Part shown: in pieces, positions 8,323 through 17,463 of the stretch
How the letters are laid out: the number at the start of each line of letters is the position of its first letter
How positions within the stretch are numbered: the first letter of the stretch is position 1
NCBI GenBank assembly: GCA_002457735.1
Contig: NTKO01000009.1
Coordinates: 1 to 41,924 of the forward strand
Direction: 5' to 3'
From: Bacteroidetes bacterium MED-G13
GTDB taxonomy: Bacteria > Bacteroidota > Bacteroidia > Flavobacteriales > Flavobacteriaceae
Length of the DNA stretch: 41,924 nt
Position numbers and translations under genes: made by a program
Notes under the pieces: generated by a model
The model's database searches: none
The model's input: the letters and a program-made list of their open reading frames with translations, nothing else
What the model was told of the DNA's origin: nothing

Positions 8323-9522
8323 CTAGATAATTTTTAAATTTTTTAAAGATTCATGAATTCTAACGAATGTTCTTGAAATATCTTCATCAAGTCCTACTGA
8401 AAATCTAATTAACCCTTCACTTAGTCCCATTTTTTTCTGATCATCCACTGAAATTTCTGATGAGGTAGAAGATCCAGGTGTACAGAATAATGTTTTATAA
8501 AAGCCGAGACTTACAGCTAAGTATCCTAAGTTTTTCTTTTGCATTTGTTCCATAAGTTTGTTAGCGTTCTCTTTCGAGCCTACGTCAATACTTAACATTC
8601 CACCATAACCAAATTCTTTATTCATCATTTTTGAAAATAAATTGTGTGAAGGGTGTGACTTTAAACCTGGATAAATAGTTCTAATCCCTATATTTTCAAA
8701 TGATTTTGCCAAAAACATTGCATTTTCACTGTGCTTCTTTATTCTTATATGTAAGGTTCTCATATTTTTGAGTACAGATGCAGCTCGTAAACTATCCATT
8801 GTGGTTCCCATAAGCATAAAAGCTCCATTATTAACATCTCTCATTAATTCTATGAAGATACTTGAGCTACAAACAACCCCAGCTATAGTATCACTTGTAC
8901 CATTAATAAATTTAGTAAGGCTATGAATGATTATATCAGCACCAAAGTTTTTTGGAGAAACAGAAAGGGGTGTAAATGTGTTGTCAACTACAAGTTTTAA
9001 ATTATATTTTTTTGCTAGAGATGATATTTTTTTTAGATCGGCAACTTCTAATAAAGGATTTGAGGCAACCTCACAATAAATAATCTTAGTATTTGATTTA
9101 ATTGAATTCTTGATTTCATTTAAGTCCGTTATATCAACAAAGGATGTACTTATTTTATAATCTGGAAGAAAATTTTTAAAAAAAGCATATGTTCCGCCAT
9201 ATATTGTTCTGCTTGAAATAATATGGTCGTCAGTTTTACATAGCTGAAATATTGTTGAAGTTATAGCGCCCATTCCTGATGAAAATACATTTGCATCCTC
9301 AGTATTTTCTAATGCTGCACAAGCCTTTTCCAAGTACAGGTTACTAGGAGATGAATTTCTTGAATATAGATAACATCCATCGGTATTTCCTTCAAAAGTT
9401 TCAGACATAGAATTGGCTGAGAGAAATGTATAGGTAGATGAGTCCGAAATAGATGGGTTTACCCCACCAAATTCACCAAAAAACTGTAAATCTTGTATTT
9501 CATTTGCTGGCTTACGTTTCAT
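8323..9522 (-). CDS. Cys/Met-metabolism PLP enzyme (methionine gamma-lyase / cystathionine gamma-lyase type)
   Basis: This 399-residue enzyme belongs to the trans-sulfuration PLP family. The cofactor lysine is Lys204 in HSLTKFINGTSD, the phosphate-binding SSGMGAI is at 81-87, the ring-pairing Asp180 is in VVDNTFTP, and the neighbouring-subunit motif YSRNSSPS is at 53-60. Members cleave or exchange the side chains of methionine, homocysteine, cystathionine or homoserine esters. The site that holds a specific Cys in the well-studied Pseudomonas methionine gamma-lyase (YGCTFAF) is Gly here (IYGGTYAF), so exact substrate is uncertain and I do not assign a symbol. It is the first gene of a minus-strand run and is divergent from lpdA across 116 bases. 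Confidence 0.87.
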   Translation of the reverse strand: MKRKPANEIQDLQFFGEFGGVNPSISDSSTYTFLSANSMSETFEGNTDGCYLYSRNSSPSNLYLEKACAALENTEDANVFSSGMGAITSTIFQLCKTDDHIISSRTIYGGTYAFFKNFLPDYKISTSFVDITDLNEIKNSIKSNTKIIYCEVASNPLLEVADLKKISSLAKKYNLKLVVDNTFTPLSVSPKNFGADIIIHSLTKFINGTSDTIAGVVCSSSIFIELMRDVNNGAFMLMGTTMDSLRAASVLKNMRTLHIRIKKHSENAMFLAKSFENIGIRTIYPGLKSHPSHNLFSKMMNKEFGYGGMLSIDVGSKENANKLMEQMQKKNLGYLAVSLGFYKTLFCTPGSSTSSEISVDDQKKMGLSEGLIRFSVGLDEDISRTFVRIHESLKNLKII

Positions 9523-9613
9523 GAACTTAAAAGTTGATTTAGTTTGTTATAAACACGAAATTACCAAAATCAATTTTAATACTTTAAAAATCAATTTAAG
9601 ATTTAAATATTTG

Positions 9614-9621
9614 TATTTTTG
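9614..9621 (+). promoter_or_regulatory. Bacteroidota -7 promoter box (TAnnTTTG) for lpdA
   Basis: Exact match TATTTTTG, with 17 bases between the box and the lpdA ATG. The motif TAnnTTTG is the established -7 element for the Bacteroidota housekeeping sigma factor. I find no convincing TTG at the usual upstream spacing. Confidence 0.5.
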
Positions 9622-9638
9622 AATTTAAATTAATTCTG

Positions 9639-11042
9639 ATGAATTCTTATGATTTTCTTGTAATTGGCTCTGGACCTGGAGGATATGTTTCAGCTATTCG
9701 GGCTTCACAGCTCGGAATGAAAACAGCAATTATTGAAAAGTATCCTACTATGGGTGGTACGTGCTTAAATGTTGGATGTATTCCTAGTAAGTCCTTATTA
9801 GACTCTTCACATCATTATGAAAATGTTCTTCATAATTTTGAAGAGCATGGTATTGTTATTAAAGGTGATGTTAAGCTTGATTTAGATAAAATGATGAGTA
9901 GGAAATCTGCCGTAGTTGAGCAAACTACGAAAGGATTAGATTTTCTAATGAAAAAAAATAAAATAGAAGTTTATGAAGGTACTGCCTCATTTATAGATGC
10001 TAACACTATTGAAGTTAATGACGGAAAGGAATCTAAAAAAGTAACTGCTAAGAATATTGTTATTGCAACAGGCAGTAAACCTACTAAACTTCCTTTTATT
10101 GATTTTGATGGAGATAGAATAATTTCATCTACTGATGCTTTGAAGCTTAAGGAGATTCCTAAGCACTTAATAGTTGTTGGTGGGGGAGTTATAGGTCTTG
10201 AATTAGGACAGGTTTACAATAGATTAGGGTCTGATGTAACCGTTATTGAATTTCAAGATAGAATTATTCCAAATATGGATAGAAGTCTTTCCAGGGAGTT
10301 AGCAAAAGTTTTTAAGAAAAGTGGTGTCAAAATTATGACCAACCACAAAGTAAAAAGTATTAATAAAAAAAATAATATAGTTTCTGTTGTTGCTGAAAAT
10401 AGTAAGGGTGAAGATCAATTATTTGAAAGTGATTATTGTTTAATAGCTATTGGTAGGAGTGCATTCACTGAGGGATTAAAGCTTTCAAATATTGCTGTTG
10501 AAACAGATGGACGTGGTCGAATTAATGTGAATGAGAACTTACAAACATCTCTTCCACATATTTATGCTATTGGGGATGTTATTAAAGGCTCCATGTTAGC
10601 TCATAAGGCAGAGGAGGAGGGTGTATTTGTTGCTGAACATGTTATAGGTCAAAAACCTCATATTGATTACAATTTAATCCCCGGAGTAGTATATACATGG
10701 CCTGAAGTTGCTTCTGTAGGAAAAAATGAAGAAGAATTAAAAGATATGGGTGTTAGTTATAAAGTTGGTCAATTTCCTATGAGAGCCCTTGGAAGAAGTA
10801 GGGCAAGTTCTGACTTAGATGGTTTCGTGAAAATTTTAGCTGATTCTGATTCTGATGAAATTTTAGGAATACATATGATTGGCGCTCGATGTGCTGATTT
10901 AATTTCAGAAGCTGTTGTAGCTATGGAATACAAAGCATCTGCTGAAGATATTGCAAGGATATCACATGCTCACCCTACTTTTTCAGAAGCGATCAAAGAA
11001 GCAGCACTTGCTGCAACAGAGAACAGAGCAATACATATATAG
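9639..11042 (+). CDS. lpdA: Dihydrolipoyl dehydrogenase (E3)
   Basis: This 467-residue flavoprotein reoxidises the dihydrolipoyl groups of pyruvate, 2-oxoglutarate and branched-chain 2-oxoacid dehydrogenases or of the glycine cleavage system. It shows the FAD-binding GSGPGGY (10-16), the redox disulfide GGTCLNVGCIPSK with Cys42 and Cys47, the NAD-binding GGGVIGLELG, the second FAD motif YAIGDV, and the C-terminal HAHPTFSE with catalytic His445 and Glu450. Length and motif order are those of the standard enzyme. The E1 and E2 partners are not nearby. It has its own TAnnTTTG box and is followed after 34 nt by tilS. Confidence 0.97.
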   Translation: MNSYDFLVIGSGPGGYVSAIRASQLGMKTAIIEKYPTMGGTCLNVGCIPSKSLLDSSHHYENVLHNFEEHGIVIKGDVKLDLDKMMSRKSAVVEQTTKGLDFLMKKNKIEVYEGTASFIDANTIEVNDGKESKKVTAKNIVIATGSKPTKLPFIDFDGDRIISSTDALKLKEIPKHLIVVGGGVIGLELGQVYNRLGSDVTVIEFQDRIIPNMDRSLSRELAKVFKKSGVKIMTNHKVKSINKKNNIVSVVAENSKGEDQLFESDYCLIAIGRSAFTEGLKLSNIAVETDGRGRINVNENLQTSLPHIYAIGDVIKGSMLAHKAEEEGVFVAEHVIGQKPHIDYNLIPGVVYTWPEVASVGKNEEELKDMGVSYKVGQFPMRALGRSRASSDLDGFVKILADSDSDEILGIHMIGARCADLISEAVVAMEYKASAEDIARISHAHPTFSEAIKEAALAATENRAIHI

Positions 11043-11076
11043 TTTTTATCTAAAGCTCTATTTTTCAATATAGATT

Positions 11077-12396
11077 ATGTTAAGTAAGTTTCAATCACAT
11101 ATTAAGAGTAACTATTCTTTTTTACTAAAAGAACGATTTATTCTATGCTGTTCAGCAGGAGTTGATAGTGTAGTTTTACTTCATTTATTTAAAGCCATGA
11201 CAAGTGATTTTGTAGTAGCACATTGCAATTATAATTTGCGTAAAGATTTCAGTAACATGGATGAAAAATTTGTAAAGGATTTGTGTGAAAAAGAAAATCT
11301 GAAGTTTTACAGTAAATCTTTTGATACATTAAAAATTAAAAAAAAATTAAAAAAATCAACTCAAGTAGTTGCAAGAGAGCTCAGGTATGAATTCTTTGAA
11401 GATCTTTCCAAAAAAATTAACATTAATTACATTCTTACAGCACATCACATGAATGATAGCATGGAAAGTTTTTTTATCAATTTGTCTAGAGGATCTGGAA
11501 TAGATGGATTAATTGGTATCCCTGAGAATAATGGAAAAATTCTTAGACCTTTCATAAATTTTGAAAAAACAGAAATTCTTAAATATGCTAAAAAAAATAA
11601 AATTAAATGGAGAGAGGATGCATCAAACCAATCTAATATCTATCTAAGAAATAAAATCAGAAATGAACTTGTTCCTTTGTTACATTCACTGGAGGGAAAT
11701 TTTAGTAAAAATTTTCAAAAAAGCCTCAGGTATTTAAAACTATCAAATTTATTAATATATGATAAAATTGAGGAGCTAATGAAAGAATATATAAGTTATT
11801 ATAAAAATGATATTTTAATTGACATCAAGAAGCTAAATTCATCTGCTCACAAAGAAGCATTCCTATATTTTTTGCTAAGAGATTACGGATTTAATGATTG
11901 GGATAAAATACTATTACTTGATCAAGGTGAGCGAGGTAAGAAAATTTGCAGTAATACTCATATATTATTTAAATCTACAGAAAAATTAGTTTTAAGAAAA
12001 AATATAAAAAATAATGTTGTAGATGCAATTTTGGATAAATATTCCAAAGAGATAAAACTTGGTCATTCTTTAAAAATAAGTTTTTGCATTGCAGAAAAAA
12101 TCAGTAAAAACAAGGCAAATTTAATAAGCGTCGACTTCAATAAACTCTCATTTCCTCTTAAGTTAAGAAATATAAAAAATGGAGATTACTTTTTCCCAAT
12201 CGGAATGGTTGGAAAAAAAAAGGTAGTAAAATATTTAAAGGACAAGAAAATTAACTCAGTTGAAAAGTTTGATAAATTGGTTTTGGTAAATGGAGACGAT
12301 AAAATTATTTGGGTTGTTGGAATGGGATTGGATAGGAGGTTTTCAGTTTCTGATAGCTCAAAAAAAATTATTGATATTAAAATTGATAACGATTAG
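11077..12396 (+). CDS. tilS: tRNA(Ile)-lysidine synthase
   Basis: TilS attaches lysine to C34 of tRNA-Ile(CAU), changing both codon reading and charging, and is essential. The PP-loop is at residues 25-31 (CSAGVDS); the family consensus is SGGxDS, so one glycine is Ala here. Other family blocks are present: AHCNYNLRK, TAHHMNDSMESFFINLSRGSGIDGL (split across about 127-151), and the SNIYLRNKIRNELVPLL region. The C-terminal part (about 365-435) fits the TilS substrate-binding domain, including NGDYFFPIGMVGKKKV. The 439-residue length is normal. Its TAG stop overlaps the TAA of the convergent aldehyde dehydrogenase in the four bases TTAG. Confidence 0.95.
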   Translation: MLSKFQSHIKSNYSFLLKERFILCCSAGVDSVVLLHLFKAMTSDFVVAHCNYNLRKDFSNMDEKFVKDLCEKENLKFYSKSFDTLKIKKKLKKSTQVVARELRYEFFEDLSKKININYILTAHHMNDSMESFFINLSRGSGIDGLIGIPENNGKILRPFINFEKTEILKYAKKNKIKWREDASNQSNIYLRNKIRNELVPLLHSLEGNFSKNFQKSLRYLKLSNLLIYDKIEELMKEYISYYKNDILIDIKKLNSSAHKEAFLYFLLRDYGFNDWDKILLLDQGERGKKICSNTHILFKSTEKLVLRKNIKNNVVDAILDKYSKEIKLGHSLKISFCIAEKISKNKANLISVDFNKLSFPLKLRNIKNGDYFFPIGMVGKKKVVKYLKDKKINSVEKFDKLVLVNGDDKIIWVVGMGLDRRFSVSDSSKKIIDIKIDND

Positions 12397-13760
12397 CTTA
12401 AATATTTAAGAATCTTTTTTACCAAGTTCAATTTATTTTTGTACGGTGCATATCTTAGGTTGTTTTCTAGCCACATTTTTCTTTTCACAATAGATTTTTT
12501 ATGTGTAAATAAATCAAAGCTGGATTTACCATGATAAGATCCATAACCACTATTTCCAATTCCCCCAAAAGGCAGGTTTGGATTTGTCAAGTGAATAATG
12601 GTATCATTTACAACTCCACCGCCAAATCTGTATCTGCGGATAATATTTTCACTAAAATCTTTGTCATTAGAAAAAACATAAAGTGCCAGAGGATCTGGGT
12701 TTGAAAGAATTATTTTATCAATTTCAGAAATATTTTCAAATGAAAAAATTGGCAGAATTGGACCAAAAATTTCATTTTGCATAATCTCACCGCTTATATT
12801 GGGCTCATCAATTAGGGTTGGATATATTTTACTTTTGTTAGAGTTATATTCACCTCCAAATAAAATCTTATTTGAATTGATTAAATTAATAAGTCTATTA
12901 AAGTTTTCTTCATTGACAATTTTTGTTGTATTTGTATTTGCAGATAAACTTTTGCCATATGTTAATTCAATTCTAGAGGAAAGTTCCTTTACTAAATCAG
13001 ATTTAATTGATTTATGAGCCAATAAATAGTCTGGCGCAACACAAGTTTGTCCAGCATTCATAAATTTACCCCACACAATTCTTTTACATACTGTTTTTAA
13101 ATTTATTTTCTTATCTATAATACATGGACTTTTGCCTCCTAACTCAAGAGTGTGAGGAGTTAGCTGTTTTGCTGCTTCTGCTGCTACAATTTTGCCAACA
13201 CGAACACTTCCTGTGAAAAAAATGTAGTCCCATTTTGATTTTAAAAGTTTTGATGCAACTTTATAATCTCCTTCAACTACACATACTAAATTGGAGGGAA
13301 AAATTTTTGAAATTATTTTGTTAACTAGTTTTGATGTTTCAGGAGTGTGTTCACTTGGTTTTAATACAACAGTGTTGCCGCAGGAAAAAGCTGATAAAAC
13401 AGGGAGAATTGCTAATTGAAAAGGGTAATTCCATGGGGATATTATGAGTACTTTTCCATACGGTTCACTGTAGATAAAATCATTTGAGGGAAAGTTAATT
13501 ATTGAGCTTTTAACTTTTTTGGGTTTTGACCATTCATTCAAATGTTTAATAAACAATTTTATTTCATTGATTAGGAATCCTATTTCTGATGTATATACTT
13601 CAAATTTTGGCTTGTTTAGGTCTTTGTGTAGTGCAGAAAAGATATTATCCTCATTCTGAATAATTTCCTTTTTAAGTTCGTTCAAATAGTTAATTCTTTC
13701 ACTAACACTTAATTTGGAACTATTTTGAATATTCTCAATCTTTTTTAATTCTATATTCAT
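12393..13760 (-). CDS. Class-3-like aldehyde dehydrogenase
   Basis: This is a 455-residue NAD(P)+-dependent aldehyde dehydrogenase that oxidises aldehydes to acids. The PWNYP motif is at 109-113, the cofactor loop GSVRVG at 184-189, general-base Glu206 in LELGGKSP, and nucleophile Cys240 in NAGQTCVAPDY. The short length (no N-terminal extension) and the KPSEHTPETS and VNDTIIHLTNPNLPFGG segments fit the class 3 (fatty/aromatic aldehyde) type rather than the roughly 490-residue betaine or acetaldehyde types. The C-terminal basic segment after 430 could allow membrane contact, as in other class 3 members, but this is inference. It follows the pseudouridine synthase gene after 3 nt. Confidence 0.93.
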   Translation of the reverse strand: MNIELKKIENIQNSSKLSVSERINYLNELKKEIIQNEDNIFSALHKDLNKPKFEVYTSEIGFLINEIKLFIKHLNEWSKPKKVKSSIINFPSNDFIYSEPYGKVLIISPWNYPFQLAILPVLSAFSCGNTVVLKPSEHTPETSKLVNKIISKIFPSNLVCVVEGDYKVASKLLKSKWDYIFFTGSVRVGKIVAAEAAKQLTPHTLELGGKSPCIIDKKINLKTVCKRIVWGKFMNAGQTCVAPDYLLAHKSIKSDLVKELSSRIELTYGKSLSANTNTTKIVNEENFNRLINLINSNKILFGGEYNSNKSKIYPTLIDEPNISGEIMQNEIFGPILPIFSFENISEIDKIILSNPDPLALYVFSNDKDFSENIIRRYRFGGGVVNDTIIHLTNPNLPFGGIGNSGYGSYHGKSSFDLFTHKKSIVKRKMWLENNLRYAPYKNKLNLVKKILKYLS

Positions 13761-13763
13761 GTT

Positions 13764-14453
13764 TTATATTTCTTTCCAAATATCGTGCTCAAATATTGGA
13801 GCGCTTATTAAAATTTTTTTCTTGCTTACAGGGTGTAAAAAACTTATTTTTTTTGCGTGTAAACAAATGCCTCCATCTTTATTACTTCTTTCATATCCAT
13901 ATTTCAAATCCCCTTTAATAGGGCATCCTATAGCACTAAGTTGCGTTCTTATCTGATGGTGTCTTCCTGTTTCTAAAATTACTTCAAGTAAAAAATAATT
14001 CTTAAGTTCATTAATAATTTTATAATGAAGTATGGCTTTTTTTGCATTTTCAGTTTCTTTTTTAAAGTGGGTGGACTTATTATTTTTTGAATTTTTTTTC
14101 AGCCAATGGACTAAAGTGCCATATCTTTTTTCAGGTTTGTTTTTTGTTATTGCCCAGTAAAATTTTTGAATTTCTGAGTTTTTTAACATGTTGTTAAGTC
14201 TTTTCAAGGACTTTGAGGTTTTAGCAAAAACTACAACCCCAGATGTAGGTCTATCAATTCTGTGAATAACTCCAAGAAAAATATTATTTTGTTTTCTGTA
14301 TTTTTTTTTAAGAAATGACTTTACAATTTCAGATAATGGATTGTCACCCGTTTTATCACCCTGAACAATATCGCCAACTCTTTTATTTACTGCAATGATA
14401 TGATTATCTTCAAATAACACGATTAGGTTATTAATATTTGATAATTGTTTCAA
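13764..14453 (-). CDS. RluA-family pseudouridine synthase
   Basis: This 229-residue enzyme isomerises specific uridines in RNA to pseudouridine. The catalytic loop HRIDRPTSGVVVFAKT contains Asp67. The block RHHQIRTQLSAIGCPIKGDLKYG is the second family signature, and LHAKKISFLHPVSKK the third. It is short and lacks an N-terminal S4 domain, so it is more like RluA/TruC than RluC/RluD. The exact RNA target (tRNA or 23S rRNA) cannot be read from sequence. It lies 2 nt after panB and 3 nt before the aldehyde dehydrogenase, a tight three-gene unit; the panB-rluA pairing recurs in flavobacteria. Confidence 0.92.
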   Translation of the reverse strand: MKQLSNINNLIVLFEDNHIIAVNKRVGDIVQGDKTGDNPLSEIVKSFLKKKYRKQNNIFLGVIHRIDRPTSGVVVFAKTSKSLKRLNNMLKNSEIQKFYWAITKNKPEKRYGTLVHWLKKNSKNNKSTHFKKETENAKKAILHYKIINELKNYFLLEVILETGRHHQIRTQLSAIGCPIKGDLKYGYERSNKDGGICLHAKKISFLHPVSKKKILISAPIFEHDIWKEI

Positions 14454-14455
14454 AA

Positions 14456-15265
14456 TTAATATTGCTCATTTTTATTTGGAAAGTCACCTTTTTTGATGTC
14501 TTTTGAATAATTGGAAATAGCATTTATCATGTCATCATGTAAATTCATATACCTTCTTAAAAATCTAGGATTAAACTCTTTAGTCATCCCAATTAAATCA
14601 TGGAGTACCAGAACTTGACCATCTACCTTATTCCCAGCCCCAATTCCAATTATCGGAATATTAATTTCTTTAGCAACTGTTTCCGCTAGGGAACTAGGAA
14701 CTTTTTCTAATACTATTGAAAAGCATCCAACTTTTTCTAAATATTTAGCATCGGTTAGAAGTTGTTTAGCTTCTTCTTCCTCTTTAGCTCTCACAGTATA
14801 GGTTCCAAATTTATAAATTGATTGTGGTGTTAATCCAAGGTGTCCCATAACAGGAATTCCAGCATTTATAATCCTTTTGATGGAGTCCTTAATTTGTTTT
14901 CCACCTTCTAATTTAACTGCGTGTGATCCACTTTCTTTCATGATTCTTATTGCTGATTCTAAAGCAGCTTGAGAGTCACTTTGATACGTTCCAAAGGGAA
15001 GATCAACCACAACTAGAGCTCTTTTTACAGCTCTGATTACGGAAGAGGCATGATATATCATTTGATCTAAAGTTATTGGTAAAGTTGTTTCATGTCCTGC
15101 CATTATGTTACTCGCGGAATCACCGACTAAGATGACATCAATTCCAGACTTGTCTACAATACCAGCTGTTGTGTAGTCATATGACGTAAGCATTGAAATT
15201 TTTTCACCGCTATCTTTCATTTCTTGCAAAGATTTAACGGTAATTCTCTTGTAAACTTTCTTCAT
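14456..15265 (-). CDS. panB: 3-methyl-2-oxobutanoate hydroxymethyltransferase
   Basis: PanB adds a hydroxymethyl group from 5,10-methylene-tetrahydrofolate to 2-oxoisovalerate, the first committed step to pantothenate and CoA. The metal and substrate residues are visible as VGDS (Asp49), VDLPFG (Asp88), KLEGG (118-122) and LEKVP (Glu187). I chose the ATG at 15265, giving 269 residues as in other PanB proteins. A longer frame with TTG at 15316 would add 17 non-conserved hydrophobic residues and would start inside the likely promoter. panB is divergent from dnaK and first in the panB-rluA-aldehyde dehydrogenase unit. Confidence 0.95.
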   Translation of the reverse strand: MKKVYKRITVKSLQEMKDSGEKISMLTSYDYTTAGIVDKSGIDVILVGDSASNIMAGHETTLPITLDQMIYHASSVIRAVKRALVVVDLPFGTYQSDSQAALESAIRIMKESGSHAVKLEGGKQIKDSIKRIINAGIPVMGHLGLTPQSIYKFGTYTVRAKEEEEAKQLLTDAKYLEKVGCFSIVLEKVPSSLAETVAKEINIPIIGIGAGNKVDGQVLVLHDLIGMTKEFNPRFLRRYMNLHDDMINAISNYSKDIKKGDFPNKNEQY

Positions 15266-15300
15266 CAAAACTTCTTGTAAATAGTAAGTAAATGTAATAA

Positions 15301-15330
15301 ATAATATGAAATGCAAAAACCAAATGTCAA
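15301..15330 (-). promoter_or_regulatory. Candidate panB promoter (TTGACA, 18 nt, TATTAT)
   Basis: On the minus strand TTGACA (15330-15325) and TATTAT (15306-15301) are separated by 18 bases and would start transcription about 28 bases before the panB ATG. The form is that of a classical sigma-70 promoter, which is not the commonest type in Bacteroidota, so this is tentative. Confidence 0.3.
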
Positions 15331-15427
15331 TATATTTAAAATTATTTTACCCTGAAAACGCCATATAAATACGACATTATGTCATGAATAATTTAAATTT
15401 ACTGACAAAATTGTAATAAAAATCAAA

Positions 15428-15443
15428 TGGCACAATGATTGAA
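15428..15443 (+). promoter_or_regulatory. Sigma-54-like -24/-12 element upstream of dnaK
   Basis: TGGCACAATGATTGAA agrees with the sigma-54 consensus TGGCACG-N4-TTGCA except for G to A after the -24 part and GC to GA at -12. It would start transcription about 20 bases before the dnaK ATG, a reasonable leader. The -12 GC is normally nearly invariant, so the match is suggestive only. Confidence 0.25.
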
Positions 15444-15475
15444 CATTGACATAACAAATAATAAAAAAAATAAAT

Positions 15476-17383
15476 ATGAGTAAAATAATTGGAATTGACT
15501 TAGGAACAACAAATTCTTGTGTTTCCGTAATGGAAGGTAATGAGCCAGTAGTTATCCCTAATTCAGAAGGAAAAAGAACCACTCCCTCAGTAATCGCTTT
15601 TGTAGATGGTGGTGAAATAAAGGTAGGTGACCCTGCTAAAAGACAGGCAGTAACGAATCCTACCAAAACAGTTTATTCTGTAAAAAGATTTATGGGAAAT
15701 AAATTTTCTGAACTTAAAAAAGAAACAGGAAGAGTTCCTTACAAAGTGGTAAAGGGTGATAATAACACCCCCAGAGTTGACATAGATGGAAGATTATACA
15801 CACCACAAGAGTTATCTGCAATGATTCTTCAAAAAATGAAAAAAACAGCTGAAGACTATCTTGGAACAAGTGTAGAAGAGGCTGTAATCACTGTACCTGC
15901 TTATTTTAATGATTCTCAGCGTCAAGCTACTAAAGAGGCAGGTGAAATTGCGGGATTGAAGGTAAAAAGAATCATCAATGAGCCAACATCTGCTGCGTTA
16001 GCATATGGCCTAGATAAAAAAGGTAAAGATCAAAAAATTGTGGTCTTTGATTTTGGAGGAGGAACTCATGATGTTTCCATCCTTGAATTGGGCGATGGAG
16101 TTTTTGAAGTTCTATCTACCGATGGAGATACTCATTTAGGTGGAGATGACGTTGATGAAAAAATTATTGATTGGTTAGCTGAAGAGTTTAAAAATGATGA
16201 AGGTATTGATCTTAGAAAGGACCCTATGTCTTTACAGAGATTAAAAGAAGCTGCTGAAAAAGCTAAAATTGAATTATCATCGTCCACACAAACGGAAATT
16301 AATCTTCCTTATGTAACTGCTACAGACAGTGGTCCAAAACACTTAGTTAGATCTTTGACTAAAGCAAAATTTGACCAGTTGATTGACGATTTAGTTAAGA
16401 GAACAATAGATCCCTGTAAAAAAGCAATTAAGGCAGCTGGATTATCTAAAGGGGATATCGACGAAATTATATTGGTAGGTGGTTCTACTAGAATTCCTGC
16501 TGTTCAAGAAGCAGTTGAAAAGTTTTTTGGTAAAAAGCCAAGTAAGGGTGTGAATCCTGATGAAGTTGTTGCTGTCGGAGCTGCAATTCAAGGAGGTGTT
16601 TTTACTGGTGACGTAAAAGATGTTTTATTATTGGATGTTACTCCATTATCTCTTGGAATTGAAACAATGGGTAATGTTATGACAAAACTAATTGAGGCAA
16701 ACACTACTATACCAACAAAAAAATCTCAGGTTTTTTCAACTGCAGCTGATAATCAGCCAGCAGTAGATATTAGAATTGCTCAAGGTGAAAGACCAATGTA
16801 TCCGGATAACAAAGAAATTGGAAGATTTCAGCTAGCTGATATACCACCAGCGCCTAGGGGAGTACCTCAGATTGAAGTAATTTTTGATATTGATGCTAAT
16901 GGTATATTGAATGTAACAGCAAAAGATAAAGCAACTGGAAAAGAACAAAATATCAGAATTGAAGCATCATCAGGACTCACTGAGGAAGAAATCGATAGAA
17001 TGAAAAAAGATGCTGAAGCAAATGCTGAAGCGGACGCTAAATCAAAGGAATCTGTTGATAAACTAAATAGTGCTGATTCAATGATTTTTCAAACCGAGAA
17101 GCAACTCAAAGAATTTGGTGACAAGCTTTCTGAGGACAAAAAGAAGCCAGTTGAAGCTGCTCTTGCAGATTTAAAAAAATCATTTGAAAGTAAAGATCTA
17201 GAAAAGATTGACAAAGATCTTGAAAAACTAAATGAAGCTTGGAAAGCGGCTAGTGAAGAGATGTACAAGGCGCAACAAGAACAACAAGCTTCTAGCAATC
17301 AAAATAATCAACAAAAAACTGATGCACCACAAGACGATTCAGAAAATGTTGAGGATGTTGAGTTTGAGGAAGTCAAAGATTAA
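15476..17383 (+). CDS. dnaK: Hsp70 chaperone DnaK
   Basis: This 635-residue ATP-dependent chaperone binds exposed hydrophobic segments of unfolded proteins, working with DnaJ and GrpE (neither is in the window). The ATPase domain starts [18 protein letters not shown] and carries [19 protein letters not shown], the phosphate loop [12 protein letters not shown] and the [11 protein letters not shown] motif. The substrate domain begins near [13 protein letters not shown], and the lid ends in a Gln/Asn-rich stretch and the EEVKD tail that closes all DnaK proteins. The GGGTHD form, with His in place of the commoner Phe, is usual in flavobacteria. A strong terminator follows 22 bases after the stop. 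The 210-base region before it is shared with divergent panB. Confidence 0.99.
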   Translation: MSKIIGIDLGTTNSCVSVMEGNEPVVIPNSEGKRTTPSVIAFVDGGEIKVGDPAKRQAVTNPTKTVYSVKRFMGNKFSELKKETGRVPYKVVKGDNNTPRVDIDGRLYTPQELSAMILQKMKKTAEDYLGTSVEEAVITVPAYFNDSQRQATKEAGEIAGLKVKRIINEPTSAALAYGLDKKGKDQKIVVFDFGGGTHDVSILELGDGVFEVLSTDGDTHLGGDDVDEKIIDWLAEEFKNDEGIDLRKDPMSLQRLKEAAEKAKIELSSSTQTEINLPYVTATDSGPKHLVRSLTKAKFDQLIDDLVKRTIDPCKKAIKAAGLSKGDIDEIILVGGSTRIPAVQEAVEKFFGKKPSKGVNPDEVVAVGAAIQGGVFTGDVKDVLLLDVTPLSLGIETMGNVMTKLIEANTTIPTKKSQVFSTAADNQPAVDIRIAQGERPMYPDNKEIGRFQLADIPPAPRGVPQIEVIFDIDANGILNVTAKDKATGKEQNIRIEASSGLTEEEIDRMKKDAEANAEADAKSKESVDKLNSADSMIFQTEKQLKEFGDKLSEDKKKPVEAALADLKKSFESKDLEKIDKDLEKLNEAWKAASEEMYKAQQEQQASSNQNNQQKTDAPQDDSENVEDVEFEEVKD

Positions 17384-17405
17384 TTTCAAAGTTTTTTTAT
17401 TTACG

Positions 17406-17434
17406 AAAAGGGCACAAAATTGTGCCCTTTTTTT
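17406..17434 (+). terminator. Rho-independent terminator after dnaK
   Basis: A 12-base stem AAAAGGGCACAA pairs with TTGTGCCCTTTT across a 2-base spacer (in practice a slightly shorter stem with a wider loop), with the T-run continuing to 17434. It is the only clear intrinsic terminator I find in the window. Confidence 0.9.
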
Positions 17435-17437
17435 ATG

Positions 17438-17445
17438 TAAATTTG
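17438..17445 (+). promoter_or_regulatory. Bacteroidota -7 promoter box for the thioesterase gene
   Basis: Exact TAAATTTG, starting just after the dnaK terminator and 18 bases before the TTG start at 17464. A TTG lies 15 bases upstream, inside the terminator stem. The box supports both an independent transcript and the TTG start. Confidence 0.55.
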
Positions 17446-17463
17446 TGACTTACAGAAACTGTA

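Noticed and set aside
15266-15316. TTG-started N-terminal extension of panB
   Set aside because: It adds 17 non-conserved hydrophobic residues and overlaps the likely -10 element; the ATG at 15265 gives the normal PanB length.
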